Of a stretch of DNA of 64,000 nt, positions 1-8,587 are shown in pieces; within the stretch, counting starts at the first letter, position 1, and each line of letters opens with the position of its first letter. A program made the translations under genes and the position numbers. Location: NCBI RefSeq assembly GCF_002549795.1, contig NZ_CP021435.1, positions 3,720,001 through 3,784,000 of the forward strand. Reading direction: 5' to 3'. Below the pieces are notes generated by a model that made no database searches, had not been told where the DNA came from, and saw only the letters and a list, made by a program, of their open reading frames with translations. The DNA is from Halomonas beimenensis. Lineage in GTDB: Bacteria; Pseudomonadota; Gammaproteobacteria; Pseudomonadales; Halomonadaceae.

Positions 1-592
1 CGGCCTCGAAGGCGCCGATCAGGGCGTTGCGCGCCACCTCTCCGCCCCGGTGCTGCACCACGAAGTCGACGAAGGCGCTGTCGTTGACCGCCGCCTGGAG
101 CGCCAGCGCGGTCGCGAAGTAGGCCTCGGCCGGCAGCGCCAGGCAGGCGGCATGCTTGGCATACTGGTATCGGTCCAGGCAGCTCGCCCGGCCGGGCATG
201 TACCGGTCCAGCTCCCCCCCCAGCGCCTCGGGAAGCGCCAGTGCCGGGTGCGCCCGGCAGAAACCGCCGTCCGGCCGGGGTCGTTCGAGGAAACAGCCCT
301 GTCGCCGCCACTCCCGACGCGTCACGCCCCGCTCCGCCCGCCGGGCCGGGCGCGACGGCCAGAGGCCGTGCAGCACGAAGCCGTCCTCGGTGCCCCGGCG
401 CAACCTCGGCTCGCGGCACTCCCGCGGCGGCCGCGAGCGGCTGGCGCAGAAGCCGGGATGCCAGGTCAGCGCCAGGGTATGGTGATCGACGCCTTCGAGA
501 GCCAGCCCATCGGCTCGGGGCTCTCCGGCCCCGATCACCAGGGCCAACCCCAGCCCGAGCGCCAGGACGACGGCGCGCCGGGGGGTGCACAA
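1..592 (-). CDS. RNase T2 family ribonuclease, C-terminus cut by window edge
   Basis: Reading leftward, the frame encodes a signal-peptide-like start (RRAVVLALGLGLALVIGAG) and then a T2 ribonuclease core. The CAS I motif FVLHGLWPSRP, with the catalytic His, is visible. Further on, DRYQYAKHAAC matches the CAS II region, where the second His-containing segment (consensus ExxKHG) is expected. Such enzymes cleave RNA in the periplasm through 2',3'-cyclic phosphates (E. coli RNase I is the reference). The start is uncertain. TTG at 592 gives a normal-length signal peptide; an in-frame ATG at 658 would add 22 residues and almost touch the divergent gene at 663. The frame is open to base 1, so the C-terminus is missing. 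Confidence 0.8.
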   Translation of the reverse strand, partial: MCTPRRAVVLALGLGLALVIGAGEPRADGLALEGVDHHTLALTWHPGFCASRSRPPRECREPRLRRGTEDGFVLHGLWPSRPARRAERGVTRREWRRQGCFLERPRPDGGFCRAHPALALPEALGGELDRYMPGRASCLDRYQYAKHAACLALPAEAYFATALALQAAVNDSAFVDFVVQHRGGEVARNALIGAFEA

Positions 593-662
593 TAACGCTT
601 GCCAGCGAGGTGCCGGCGGATAATAATCCGTCGCCTTCGCAGGAGATGCCCTTTTCATCGCC

Positions 663-1472
663 ATGAAACTCATCACGTTCGACGTATTTCGCACCCTCGG
701 CATCCCGGGCGTGCGCTATATCAAGCCGGAGCGCATGTACGAGCACCTGGAGGAGATCCGCCAGGCCGACTGGCTGCTCTTCCCCGAGTACTGGCAGGTC
801 AACGCCCTGGTCTACGGCCTCGGCGCGCGGATCTTCCCGAGCCTGGCCAGCTACCACCTGGGCCACGACAAGGTCCAGCAGACCCGCGCCTTCCAGGCCG
901 TGTGCCCCGAGCACGTGCCGCCCACCGAGATCCGCGGCGCCTCCCGTGCCGCGCTCGACGACGTCGAGGCGCGGTTCGGCTATCCCTTCATCGCCAAGCG
1001 GATCAAGAGCGCCATGGGCGAGGGCGTGCGGCTGATCGACTCCCGGGCGACGCTGATCGAGCATGTCGCCGAGGAGCCGGTGCTCTATGCCCAGGCCCGC
1101 CTGCCCATCGACCGCGACCTGCGCATCGTGCTGGTCGGCGGCGAGGTGATCGCCGCCTACTGGCGCCACACCCCGCTGGGCGGCTATCGGGCCAATGTCA
1201 GCCAGGGCGGGCGCATCGAACATGCCGCGATCCCCGAGGCGGCCCTCGCCCTGGCCCGTCGCCTGGCCCGGGCGCTCCACATCGACCACGCCGGTTTCGA
1301 CATCGCCATGGTCGACGGCCATCCCTACGTCTTCGAGTTCAACCGGCTGTTCGGCAACCAGGGCATCGCCGACAGCAGCCGCCGTATCGGGGCGGCCATC
1401 CAGCGCGTCCTGGGCCTGGGCGACGACGATCGGGATCCGGACGGGGAGCCGCCGCTGCAGATGACGGCCTGA
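663..1472 (+). CDS. ATP-grasp domain protein, RimK-like
   Basis: The 269-aa product has ATP-grasp features: a lysine-containing nucleotide segment FIAKRIKSAMGEGV (109-122), the DRDLRI strand (150-155), and a metal-binding segment GFDIA...FEFNRLFGNQG (211-234) with Glu and Asn in the expected order. ATP-grasp enzymes of the RimK group form amide bonds between a carboxylate and an amine through an acyl phosphate. The substrate cannot be read here. The gene is divergent from the RNase T2 gene with little or no intergenic space, and its stop lies 6 bases from the convergent dGTPase-like gene. Only a weak ribosome binding site (AGGAGA about 18 bases upstream) is visible, so the start is moderately secure. 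Confidence 0.8.
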   Translation: MKLITFDVFRTLGIPGVRYIKPERMYEHLEEIRQADWLLFPEYWQVNALVYGLGARIFPSLASYHLGHDKVQQTRAFQAVCPEHVPPTEIRGASRAALDDVEARFGYPFIAKRIKSAMGEGVRLIDSRATLIEHVAEEPVLYAQARLPIDRDLRIVLVGGEVIAAYWRHTPLGGYRANVSQGGRIEHAAIPEAALALARRLARALHIDHAGFDIAMVDGHPYVFEFNRLFGNQGIADSSRRIGAAIQRVLGLGDDDRDPDGEPPLQMTA

Positions 1473-1478
1473 GCGCCG

Positions 1479-2822
1479 TCAGTCGCCCCTGAGGCGCCCG
1501 CCCATCTCCTGGGCCAGGTCCACCGCATAGTGGTCGGTCATGCCGCCGATGAAGTCGAGCATGCGCCGGTAGCTGTCGTAGAGCGACCAGGAGGGACGTG
1601 GCGTGTTCTCGCCGATCAGCGCCAGCACCCGCTGGTGCTTGAAGGTGGAGCGCCCGGTGTGGTGCAGCTCATGGGCGGCGCCGATGAAGGCCTCGAGGAG
1701 GATCCCCAACGTCGTATGAGCCCCGATCTCCAGCTTGGCCTTGCGCTCGTTGCGGAAGATGCGCTCCCGGGCCAGCTGCTTGGCGGACTTCACCCCCCAG
1801 TCCAGGTCCGGGTGGCAGAGCTCGAGCAGGTCCTGCTCCAGGCGGCCGCCCAGCAGCTCGCCCTCGTGCTGGACGAACACCTTGGCCACCTCGGTCACCG
1901 CCCGCTCCATGGCGGCCCCGCGCAGGGCGGCGACCCGGCGGCGCTGGGAGACCCCCTGCTGCTGCATGGTCGGGAAGTCCGGCGGCTCGCCGCCGGCGAT
2001 CTGGATCAGCACCTCGGCGACCTCGTCGAACCCCAGGATGCCCATCTCCAGGCCGTCCTCCAGGTCCAGCAGCGCATAGCAGATGTCGTCGGCGGCCTCC
2101 ACCAGCCAGGCCAGGGGGTGGCGACACCAGCGCTGATCGCCCCGGGGCAGCAGGCCCAGCCGGCCGGCCACCTCGTCGAGCAGGTGCGTCTCGCTCTGGT
2201 AGCAGCCGAACTTGCCCGCGCTGCCGCCATGGGCCACCGTCCAGGGATACTTGAGCAGGGTGCCCAGTGTCGCCGCGGTCAACCGCATGCCGCCGCGGAA
2301 CTGGTTGTACTCGATCTGGGTGACGATGCGAAAGCCCTGGGCGTTGCCCTCGTAAGTGAGCAGGTCGGCCCGCTCGGCGTCGCTCAATCCCTCCAGGAAG
2401 CCGCTGCCGTCGACCTCGGCCCGCTTGAACCAGTCGCGGATGGCGTACTCGCCGGCATGGCCGAAGGGTGGGTTACCGATGTCGTGGCCCAGGCAGGCGG
2501 CCTGGACGATCACCCCCAGGTCCGCCGGGGTGATCCACTCGGGCAGGCGATGGCGCAGCTCCTCGCCGACGCTCATGCCCAGCGAGCGGCCCACGCACCC
2601 CACTTCCAGCGAATGGGTCAGCCGGGTGTGGATATGATCGTTGTCGGTGAGCGGGTGCACCTGGGTCTTGCGCCCCAGGCGACGGAAGGAACCGGCGAAG
2701 ACGATGCGGTCGTGGTCCTTGTGGAAGGGGCTGCGGCCGACCTCGTCGCGAGCCACCCCGCGCTTGTCGTGCAGCCGGGCCGGGTCGAGCAGCCGCTCCC
2801 AGGTCATCTGCGTCATGGGCAT
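1479..2822 (-). CDS. dgt: Deoxyguanosinetriphosphate triphosphohydrolase-like protein (HD domain)
   Basis: The 447-aa protein begins MPMTQMTWERLLDPAR. It has the HD-domain signature of dNTP triphosphohydrolases: TRLTHSLEV around His70 and ACLGHDIGNPPFGHAGE with the His-Asp pair at 113-114. A later HPLAWLVEAADDICYALLDLED segment supplies the distal metal-binding Asp. The family hydrolyses dNTPs to the nucleoside and triphosphate. The length suits the shorter dGTPase-like subfamily rather than E. coli Dgt (about 505 aa). ATG at 2822 is chosen because AAGGAGAG lies just upstream; the frame extends further upstream with no support. It converges with the ATP-grasp gene and diverges from the aminopeptidase gene. 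Confidence 0.9.
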   Translation of the reverse strand: MPMTQMTWERLLDPARLHDKRGVARDEVGRSPFHKDHDRIVFAGSFRRLGRKTQVHPLTDNDHIHTRLTHSLEVGCVGRSLGMSVGEELRHRLPEWITPADLGVIVQAACLGHDIGNPPFGHAGEYAIRDWFKRAEVDGSGFLEGLSDAERADLLTYEGNAQGFRIVTQIEYNQFRGGMRLTAATLGTLLKYPWTVAHGGSAGKFGCYQSETHLLDEVAGRLGLLPRGDQRWCRHPLAWLVEAADDICYALLDLEDGLEMGILGFDEVAEVLIQIAGGEPPDFPTMQQQGVSQRRRVAALRGAAMERAVTEVAKVFVQHEGELLGGRLEQDLLELCHPDLDWGVKSAKQLARERIFRNERKAKLEIGAHTTLGILLEAFIGAAHELHHTGRSTFKHQRVLALIGENTPRPSWSLYDSYRRMLDFIGGMTDHYAVDLAQEMGGRLRGD

Positions 2823-3012
2823 TCTCTCCTTGAGGCCTCCATTCTGGCACCGGGGCGCGGCGCTTTGCCATCGCCACCGGGCACCGGCCAGCACAGCCCG
2901 CCAGCGGGCTGCTAGAATCACCTTTCCCTTTGCGTACCGGGGCGAGCCGATCCTCCCCCGGGGCCGGTCGTGCGGCCGGCCCGGCACCGTCCACCCAGAA
3001 CCGGAGCCCATC

Positions 3013-4833
3013 ATGCCCAGCCAAGCCCCCTCGACCCCCGCGGCCCGACTCGCCGCCCTGCGCGACGCCATGCGCGAGCATGGCATCGATGCGTGGTGGC
3101 TGCCGTCCTCCGATCCCCACAACTCCGAGTACCTGCCCGAGCACTGGGCCGGCCGCGCCTGGCTGTCCGGCTTCGACGGCTCGGTGGGCACCCTGGTGGT
3201 CACCCAGGAGGCGGCCGGGGTCTGGGTCGACAGCCGCTACTGGGTCCAGGCCGAGGCCCAGCTGGCGGGCAGCGGCATCGACCTGATGAAGCTCCAGCCC
3301 GGCCAGGCCGATGCCCCGGTGCGCTGGCTGGCCGAGCACCTCGAGGCCGGTGCCACGGTCGGCTTCGACGCCGACGTGGTGTCGCTGGCCAGCGCCCGCC
3401 AGTTCGAGCGGCACCTGACCCCGGCGGGCATCCGGCTGCGCGGCGACCTGGACCTGCTCGATGCCATCTGGCCGGACCGCCCGGCGCTGCCCGAGGCACC
3501 GCTCTACGCCCATCCTCCCGCCTACCTGGACGAGTCCCGCGCCGAGCGCCTGTCGCGGTTGCGCGCGGCCATGGCCGAGCGGGGCGCCGACTGGCACCCC
3601 ATCTCGACCCTGGACGACATCGCCTGGCTGACCCAGCTGCGCGGCGCCGACGTGGAGTTCAACCCGGTGTTCCTGGCCCACCTGCTGGTGGGGCGTGACT
3701 CGGCCACCCTGTTCGTCGCGCCGGACAAGCTCGACGCTCCCCTGACCGAGGCCCTGGCGGCCGACGGCATCGCGGTGGCGGACTACGCCGACTGGCATCG
3801 CCGACTGGGCGAGCTGCCGAAAGGCGCGCGGGTGCTGCTCGACCCGGCCAAGCTCACCCTGGGTACCCGCCGGGCGCTGCCCGAGAGCGCGACCCTGGTC
3901 GAGGCCTACCAGCCCAGCACCCTGGCCAAGGGCTGCAAGAGCGACGCCGACCTGGCCCACGTTCGCGAGGTCATGGAGGAGGACGGCGCCGCGCTGTGCG
4001 AGTTCTTCGCCTGGCTGGAGGACGCCCTCGCCCGGGGCGGGCGAGTCACCGAGCTGACCGTGGACGAGAAGCTCACCGCCGCCCGGGCCGCCCGTCCCGG
4101 CTTCGTCAGTCGCAGCTTCGCCACCATCGCCGGCTTCAACGCCAACGGCGCCCTGCCCCACTACCGGGCCACCCCGGAGGCCCACAGCGTCATCGAGGGC
4201 GACGGCCTGCTGCTGATCGACTCCGGGGGCCAGTACCACGGCGGCACCACCGACATCACCCGCGTCGTGCCGGTGGGCACCATCACCGACGCCCACCGCG
4301 AGGACTTCACCCGGGTGCTCAAGGGCACCATCGCCCTGTCCCGGGCGCATTTCCCGCGGGACATTCCCTCGCCGCACCTCGATGCCATCGCCCGGGCACC
4401 GCTGTGGGCCAGCGGCCGCGACTACGGCCACGGCACCGGCCATGGCGTCGGCTACTTCCTCAACGTCCACGAGGGCCCCCAGGTGATCGCCTGGTCCGCG
4501 CCGGCGGCGCCCCATACCGCCATGCGGCCGGGGATGATCACCTCCATCGAGCCCGGCGTGTATCGGCCGGGCCAGTGGGGCATCCGCATCGAGAACCTGG
4601 CCGCCAACCGCCCGGCCGAGGAGAGCGAGTTCGGCGACTTCCTGCGCTTCGAGACGCTGACCCTGTGCCCCATCGACACCCGCTGCATCGACGTCACGCT
4701 GCTCGACGCCGCCGAGGCCGACTGGCTCGACGCCTACCATGCCGAGGTCCGCGAACGCCTCGCCCCCAAGCTGGAGGGCCAGGCCCTGGCCTGGCTGGAG
4801 AAGCGCACCCGGCCACTCGACCGCGACCGATAG
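3013..4833 (+). CDS. Xaa-Pro aminopeptidase, M24B family (long form)
   Basis: The 606-aa cytosolic metallopeptidase removes N-terminal residues preceding proline. Two creatinase-like N-terminal domains precede the pita-bread catalytic domain. The metal ligands are recognisable: DSGGQYHGGTTDITR (about 402-416, two Asp), GHGTGHGVGYFLNVHEG (about 473, His), SIEPGVY (about 510, Glu) and RIENL (about 526, Glu). The length (about 600) matches the eukaryote-like three-domain APP1 form rather than the 440-aa E. coli PepP, so no symbol is assigned. ATG at 3013 begins MPSQAPSTPAARLAALRDAM, which fits the family N-terminus; the upstream open frame is antisense to the dGTPase-like gene and is not used. 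Confidence 0.92.
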   Translation: MPSQAPSTPAARLAALRDAMREHGIDAWWLPSSDPHNSEYLPEHWAGRAWLSGFDGSVGTLVVTQEAAGVWVDSRYWVQAEAQLAGSGIDLMKLQPGQADAPVRWLAEHLEAGATVGFDADVVSLASARQFERHLTPAGIRLRGDLDLLDAIWPDRPALPEAPLYAHPPAYLDESRAERLSRLRAAMAERGADWHPISTLDDIAWLTQLRGADVEFNPVFLAHLLVGRDSATLFVAPDKLDAPLTEALAADGIAVADYADWHRRLGELPKGARVLLDPAKLTLGTRRALPESATLVEAYQPSTLAKGCKSDADLAHVREVMEEDGAALCEFFAWLEDALARGGRVTELTVDEKLTAARAARPGFVSRSFATIAGFNANGALPHYRATPEAHSVIEGDGLLLIDSGGQYHGGTTDITRVVPVGTITDAHREDFTRVLKGTIALSRAHFPRDIPSPHLDAIARAPLWASGRDYGHGTGHGVGYFLNVHEGPQVIAWSAPAAPHTAMRPGMITSIEPGVYRPGQWGIRIENLAANRPAEESEFGDFLRFETLTLCPIDTRCIDVTLLDAAEADWLDAYHAEVRERLAPKLEGQALAWLEKRTRPLDRDR

Positions 4834-4869
4834 GGGGCCATCCCGACCGTTGAGCCGTCCCCCAACGAC

Positions 4870-4896
4870 AGGGGCACCTCACTACGAGGTGCCCCT
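4870..4896 (+). terminator. Hairpin after the aminopeptidase gene
   Basis: AGGGGCACCTC and GAGGTGCCCCT form a perfect 11-bp stem around the loop ACTAC, 36 bases after the aminopeptidase stop. The T-run is weak (CCCTTCTC), so termination is likely but not certain. Confidence 0.55.
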
Positions 4897-4940
4897 CCCC
4901 TTCTCACTCGCCCCTTGCTACTCGGCGCCTGGTCGTAATC

Positions 4941-4969
4941 GGTGGATGCGCTAACGCTTATCCATCCTA
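4941..4969. repeat. Intergenic repeat copy A (GATGCGCTnnCGCTTATC motif)
   Basis: GGTGGATGCGCTAACGC followed by TTATCCATCC forms an imperfect palindrome. A near copy with the same core, GATGCGCTGTCGCTTATC, occurs at 19383-19411. Both sit in gaps between genes and are surrounded by pyrimidine-rich tracts containing CTACT and CCTTAC steps. I see no gene in 4834-5121 apart from this repeat and the preceding hairpin. Confidence 0.5.
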
Positions 4970-5121
4970 TGGCGCGTGGCGCGAACCGCCTGCCGGATGC
5001 CCTCGCAGGCTCGCTTGTCCTTCGCGCCGAGACGACAAGGAGCCCCGGTGTTGGCCGGCGCCCCTTGTCACTTTCCACTCGCTACTTGGTACTTGCCACT
5101 CGGCAGTAAGCCCCTCTTCCC

Positions 5122-6528
5122 TCAATCCTCCGCCATCTCCGGCAGCAGCGTCTTGAGCTTGCGGGTCAGGGTATTGCGCCCCCAGCCCAGCAGCTCGGCG
5201 GCCTCGCCCTTGCGCCCGCCGGTGTGCTTGAGCGCCGTCTCGATCAGGATGCGCTCGAAGTCCGGCACCGCCTCCTCCAGCAGGTGGGTATGGCCGGCGG
5301 CCAGGGCCCGGTCCGCCCAGTCCCGGAAGGCCAGCCGCCAGTCGCCGGCGGCGCCGCCCTCGTCGCCCTCGCGCAGCTCCGGCGGCAGGTCCTCCACCAG
5401 GACCTCGCGTCCCGAGGCCATCACCGTCAGCCAGCGGCAGGTGTTCTCCAGCTGGCGGACGTTGCCCGGCCAGGCCAGCCGGGTCAGGTGCGCCTCGGCC
5501 TCGGGGGTCAGCACCTTGACGTCGGTGGACAGTTCCTTGGCCGCCTCGGCCAGGAAGTGGCGGGCCAGGCGCGGGATATCCTCGCGCCGGTCGGCGAGCC
5601 GCGGCAGGTGCACCCGGATGACGTTCAGGCGGTGGAAGAGGTCCTCCCGGAAGCGCCCCTCGTCGACCAGGTGCTCGAGGTCCTGGTGGGTGGCGGCGAT
5701 GATGCGCACGTCCACCTTCACCGGGGTGTGGCCGCCCACCCGGTAGAACTCGCCGTCGGCCAGCACCCGCAGCAGGCGAGTCTGGGTCTCGGCGGGCATG
5801 TCGCCGATCTCGTCGAGGAAGAGGGTGCCGCCGTCGGCCTGCTCGAAGCGGCCCTGCCGCTGGGCGGTGGCCCCGGTGAAGGCGCCCTTCTCGTGGCCGA
5901 ACAGCTCGGACTCGATCAGGTCCCGGGGGATCGCCGCCATGTTCAGGGCGATGAACGGCTTGCCGGCCCGGGGGCTGTGTTGGTGCAGCGCCTGGGCGAC
6001 CCGCTCCTTGCCGGTGCCGGATTCGCCGTTGATCAGCACCGTGATGTGCGACTGCGCGAGGCGGCCGATGGCGCGGAACACCTCCTGCATGGCCGGCGCC
6101 TCACCGATGATCTCGGTGTCCAGGCCATCCGGGGCATGGACCGGGCGCTGGCGCTCGCGGGCATGGGCCACGGCCCGGCGGACCAGGGCCAGCGCCTCGT
6201 CCACGTCGAAGGGCTTGGGCAGGTACTCGAAGGCCCCGCCCTGGTAGGAGGCCACGGCGCTGTCCAGGTCCGAATGGGCGGTCATCACGATCACCGGCAG
6301 CTCCGGATGGGCCTCGCGCACCCGGGCCATGAGGTCCAGGCCGTCGATGCCCGGCATGCGGATATCGGTGACCAGGACGTCGGGCGGATCCTCGAGGAGG
6401 CGTTCCAGCACCCGATCGGCCCGTTCCACGCATTCGACCGCCAGGTCGGGCTGGGCCAGGGCCCGCTCCAGCACCCAGCGAATGGCGCGGTCGTCATCGA
6501 CGACCATGACGCGAGCGGCTTCAGTCAT
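5122..6528 (-). CDS. ntrC: Nitrogen regulation response regulator NtrC (NR-I)
   Basis: The 468-aa sigma54-dependent activator has three domains in order. The receiver carries phospho-acceptor Asp55 (VLVTDIRMPG). The AAA+ domain carries Walker A GESGTGKE (168-175) and the sigma54-contacting loop GAFTGA (215-220). A Fis-type helix-turn-helix lies at the C-terminus (GRKGEAAELLGWGRNTLTRK). Once phosphorylated by NtrB it activates glnA and other nitrogen genes. Its start overlaps the ntrB stop by 8 bases, indicating translational coupling. Length and architecture match enterobacterial GlnG. The locus order glnA, DUF4124 gene, ntrB, ntrC supports the call. Confidence 0.97.
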   Translation of the reverse strand: MTEAARVMVVDDDRAIRWVLERALAQPDLAVECVERADRVLERLLEDPPDVLVTDIRMPGIDGLDLMARVREAHPELPVIVMTAHSDLDSAVASYQGGAFEYLPKPFDVDEALALVRRAVAHARERQRPVHAPDGLDTEIIGEAPAMQEVFRAIGRLAQSHITVLINGESGTGKERVAQALHQHSPRAGKPFIALNMAAIPRDLIESELFGHEKGAFTGATAQRQGRFEQADGGTLFLDEIGDMPAETQTRLLRVLADGEFYRVGGHTPVKVDVRIIAATHQDLEHLVDEGRFREDLFHRLNVIRVHLPRLADRREDIPRLARHFLAEAAKELSTDVKVLTPEAEAHLTRLAWPGNVRQLENTCRWLTVMASGREVLVEDLPPELREGDEGGAAGDWRLAFRDWADRALAAGHTHLLEEAVPDFERILIETALKHTGGRKGEAAELLGWGRNTLTRKLKTLLPEMAED

Positions 6529-7567
6529 GGGCTCTCTCCAGCGGTATCAGCAGTCGGAACTCGGTGTGGCCCGGCTCGGAATCGCACTCGATCAACCCCT
6601 GGTGCTGGTGCAGGATCGACTGGGCGATCGACAGCCCCAGGCCGCTGCCTTCGGCACGGCCGGACACCATGGGGTAGAAGAGCGTCTCCTTGAGCGCCTC
6701 GGGGATCCCGGGGCCGTTGTCGATGATGCCCACCTCGCAGACCAGCCGATGGCGCTCGGCGCCGAGGGTGAACTGCCGGCGGGCGCGGGTGCGCAGCACC
6801 AGGGTGGGGCCGGCGACGCCGGCCTCGGTCATGGCCTCCACGGCATTGCGCGCCACGTTGAGGATGGCCTGGATCATCTGGGATTCGTCGCCGGTGAGGT
6901 CGGGCAGGCTGGGATCGTAGTCCCGCTCGATGATCACCTCCGGGTGTTCCACCCCCAGCAGGGCGCGCACCCGTTCCAGCACCTTGTGAATGTTGAGCGG
7001 CTCGTGGCGGTTGACCCGGTTGGGGCCCAGCATGGAATCCACCAGGTCGCGCAGCCGGTCGACCTCCTCGACGATGATGCGGGTGAACTCGGTGAGCTGG
7101 GGGCTCTCCAGGTCCCGTTCCAGGAGCTGGGCGGCGCCGCGGATGCCGCCCAGGGGGTTCTTGACCTCGTGGGCCAGTCCCCGGGCCAGCACCTTGATGG
7201 TTTCCTGGCGCGTCTGCAGGGCCTCCTCCCGGGAAATGCGCAGCAGGCGGTCCCGGGGCTCCATCTCCAGCAGCAGCTCGTCCGCCGACAGCGGGGTCAC
7301 CGTGTAGTCCACGGTCAGGGCCTCGCCGGTCGGCAGCAACAGGCGCGCCTCGCGCTGGGTGAAGGGATGGAATTCGTCACGGGCCTTGATGAGCACCGCA
7401 CCGATGTCTTCCTCGCCGTTCACCAGATCCGGCAGGACCAGCCCGGTCACCCGGGCCCGACTCAGGGCCAGCAGCGCCTCCGCCGCCGGGTTCATCCAGC
7501 GCAGGCGCAGCTCGCCGTCGAGCAGCAGGACGGCGGTGGTGAGATGTTCCATCAGGCGTTGATACAT
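6521..7567 (-). CDS. ntrB: Nitrogen regulation histidine kinase NtrB (NR-II)
   Basis: The 348-aa cytosolic sensor kinase begins MYQRLMEHLTTAVLLLDGEL with a PAS domain. The DHp H-box LARGLAHEVKNPLGGIRG has the phosphorylated His133. The ATPase domain has DNGPGIP and GSGLGLSIAQ. It phosphorylates and dephosphorylates NtrC under PII control. ATG at 7567 is chosen because it gives the canonical N-terminus and length; the longer frame would begin upstream of the sigma54 promoter and inside the NtrC boxes. No transmembrane segment is seen, as expected. Confidence 0.97.
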   Translation of the reverse strand: MYQRLMEHLTTAVLLLDGELRLRWMNPAAEALLALSRARVTGLVLPDLVNGEEDIGAVLIKARDEFHPFTQREARLLLPTGEALTVDYTVTPLSADELLLEMEPRDRLLRISREEALQTRQETIKVLARGLAHEVKNPLGGIRGAAQLLERDLESPQLTEFTRIIVEEVDRLRDLVDSMLGPNRVNRHEPLNIHKVLERVRALLGVEHPEVIIERDYDPSLPDLTGDESQMIQAILNVARNAVEAMTEAGVAGPTLVLRTRARRQFTLGAERHRLVCEVGIIDNGPGIPEALKETLFYPMVSGRAEGSGLGLSIAQSILHQHQGLIECDSEPGHTEFRLLIPLERAHD

Positions 7568-7624
7568 GGTGCATTCCCGGCATTGAAAGGAAGGATCGCC
7601 CCGGGGCGTATCCCCCTTGTTTGC

Positions 7625-7640
7625 TGCAAGAAGCGCGCCA
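7625..7640 (-). promoter_or_regulatory. sigma54 promoter of ntrBC
   Basis: On the minus strand TGGCGCGCTTCTTGCA matches the sigma54 consensus TGGCACG-N4-TTGCW, with the invariant GG and GC separated by 10 bases. It lies about 60 bases upstream of the ntrB ATG and downstream of two NtrC boxes, the expected order for an NtrC-activated promoter. Confidence 0.85.
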
Positions 7641-7692
7641 CTTTGGAGAAGGCGCCCTGCCGGGGCCGGGACGGGATCCATCCCCCGTCCCA

Positions 7693-7709
7693 TGCACCAT
7701 CTTAGTGCA
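7693..7709. promoter_or_regulatory. NtrC binding site 1 upstream of ntrBC
   Basis: TGCACCATCTTAGTGCA matches the dyad TGCACCA-N3-TGGTGCA at 13 of 14 defined bases. It shares its last four bases with site 2, making a tandem pair about 80 bases upstream of the predicted transcription start. Confidence 0.8.
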
Positions 7710-7722
7710 CCGCTTTGGTGCA
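7706..7722. promoter_or_regulatory. NtrC binding site 2 upstream of ntrBC
   Basis: TGCACCGCTTTGGTGCA matches the NtrC dyad consensus at 13 of 14 defined bases. Tandem sites favour NtrC oligomerisation; here they imply autoregulation of ntrBC. Confidence 0.85.
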
Positions 7723-7741
7723 CGCACTCCCGGGCAGCGGC

Positions 7742-8002
7742 TCAGGGATGAGGCGCGTCCCCGGGAGGGGCATCGGGCCGGTGGGGCGGATGAGGATGCG
7801 GGTGTGGAAAGGGGCCCCGCTCGGAAGGCTCCTCCTCCGGCGGCAGGTCGCCGCTGACCCGGTCGGAGTGCCGGAAGGCGCTGCCTTCCTTCACCCGTTC
7901 GGCATGATCGAAGGCATCGAAACGCCCGTCGTCACGCGGCGGGGCATGGCAGGGCCTCGGGGAGCCGTCCGGACACAGCGGCGGATGTGGCCGGCGAGGG
8001 GG
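7742..8002 (-). other. Open frame continuing the DUF4124 gene beyond its stop
   Basis: After the in-frame TAG ending the DUF4124 gene, the same frame stays open for about 86 codons to TGA at 7742-7744. Composition is coding-like (GC-rich third positions) and includes DDGRFDAFDHAERVKEG and a His/Pro-rich tail (FPHPHPHPPHRPD). The only internal start seen is a GTG in ERVKEG. It may be a former C-terminal extension cut off by a nonsense change, a short separate gene, or chance openness in GC-rich DNA. Apart from this frame and the ntrBC control elements, 7568-8005 holds nothing I recognise. Confidence 0.25.
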
Positions 8003-8005
8003 CAG

Positions 8006-8587
8006 CTAACCGCCGGGGTTGTTGGGGTTCTGCGGCAGATTGACGCTGGCGCGCTGCACGTAGAGGGTGACCGGGGTGGTCCGATGCCGCACGGCGCCGG
8101 AGGCATCGAGCAGTTCGGCCTGGATCACGTGCTCGCCTCGGTTCAGGTTGGACAGCATGAAGGTATCGGTGTGCATGGCCGACTGGCTCACCTGGCCATC
8201 CAGCAGCAGCCGCACCCGATGGTCCTCGCGCAGCTCCGGGCGGATGCCCAGCCGCACCTGGACGTTGCCGGCGGCACCGGTCGGCAGCGTCGTCTCCTGT
8301 TCCGGCGAGAGGATCGAGAAGATGTCATAGGGCATGAACGGCTGCCCGGGCTCGGCGGTGGTCCGCGCCGGGACCCCGCCGCCCTGCACCACGGGCGCTC
8401 GTGGTGCGGTGCGTTCCCGGGCGGGCACCACGGTGAGGGGATCCAGCTCGACCTTCTCGCCGCCGCGCGCCGGATCATCGGTGAAGATCACGTTGCCCTG
8501 GGCATCGGTGGTCCGGTAGATGGTCTGGGCGGCGGCCGGCAGGCTCATCACCAGCCCCAGCGCCAAGATCACGACTGCCTGCTTCAT
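8006..8587 (-). CDS. DUF4124 domain-containing exported protein
   Basis: The 193-aa protein starts with a clear signal peptide (MKQAVVILALGLVMSLPAAAQ). The DUF4124 core follows: IYRTTDAQGNVIFTDDP, the usual pattern of a secreted domain of unknown function. The C-terminal half (NVQVRLGIRPELREDHRVRL) looks like a beta-rich, Ig-like domain. In gammaproteobacteria DUF4124 genes are often found between glnA and ntrBC, as here; a nitrogen role is not established. ATG at 8587 is preceded by AGGAGAG. The frame continues open after its TAG stop. Confidence 0.85.
   Translation of the reverse strand: MKQAVVILALGLVMSLPAAAQTIYRTTDAQGNVIFTDDPARGGEKVELDPLTVVPARERTAPRAPVVQGGGVPARTTAEPGQPFMPYDIFSILSPEQETTLPTGAAGNVQVRLGIRPELREDHRVRLLLDGQVSQSAMHTDTFMLSNLNRGEHVIQAELLDASGAVRHRTTPVTLYVQRASVNLPQNPNNPGG

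Noticed and set aside
2473..4740. 755-codon minus-strand frame and similar long antisense frames across the window
   Set aside because: High GC removes stops from the opposite strand of real genes; the products are low-complexity and lack family motifs, while the plus-strand genes have clear active sites.
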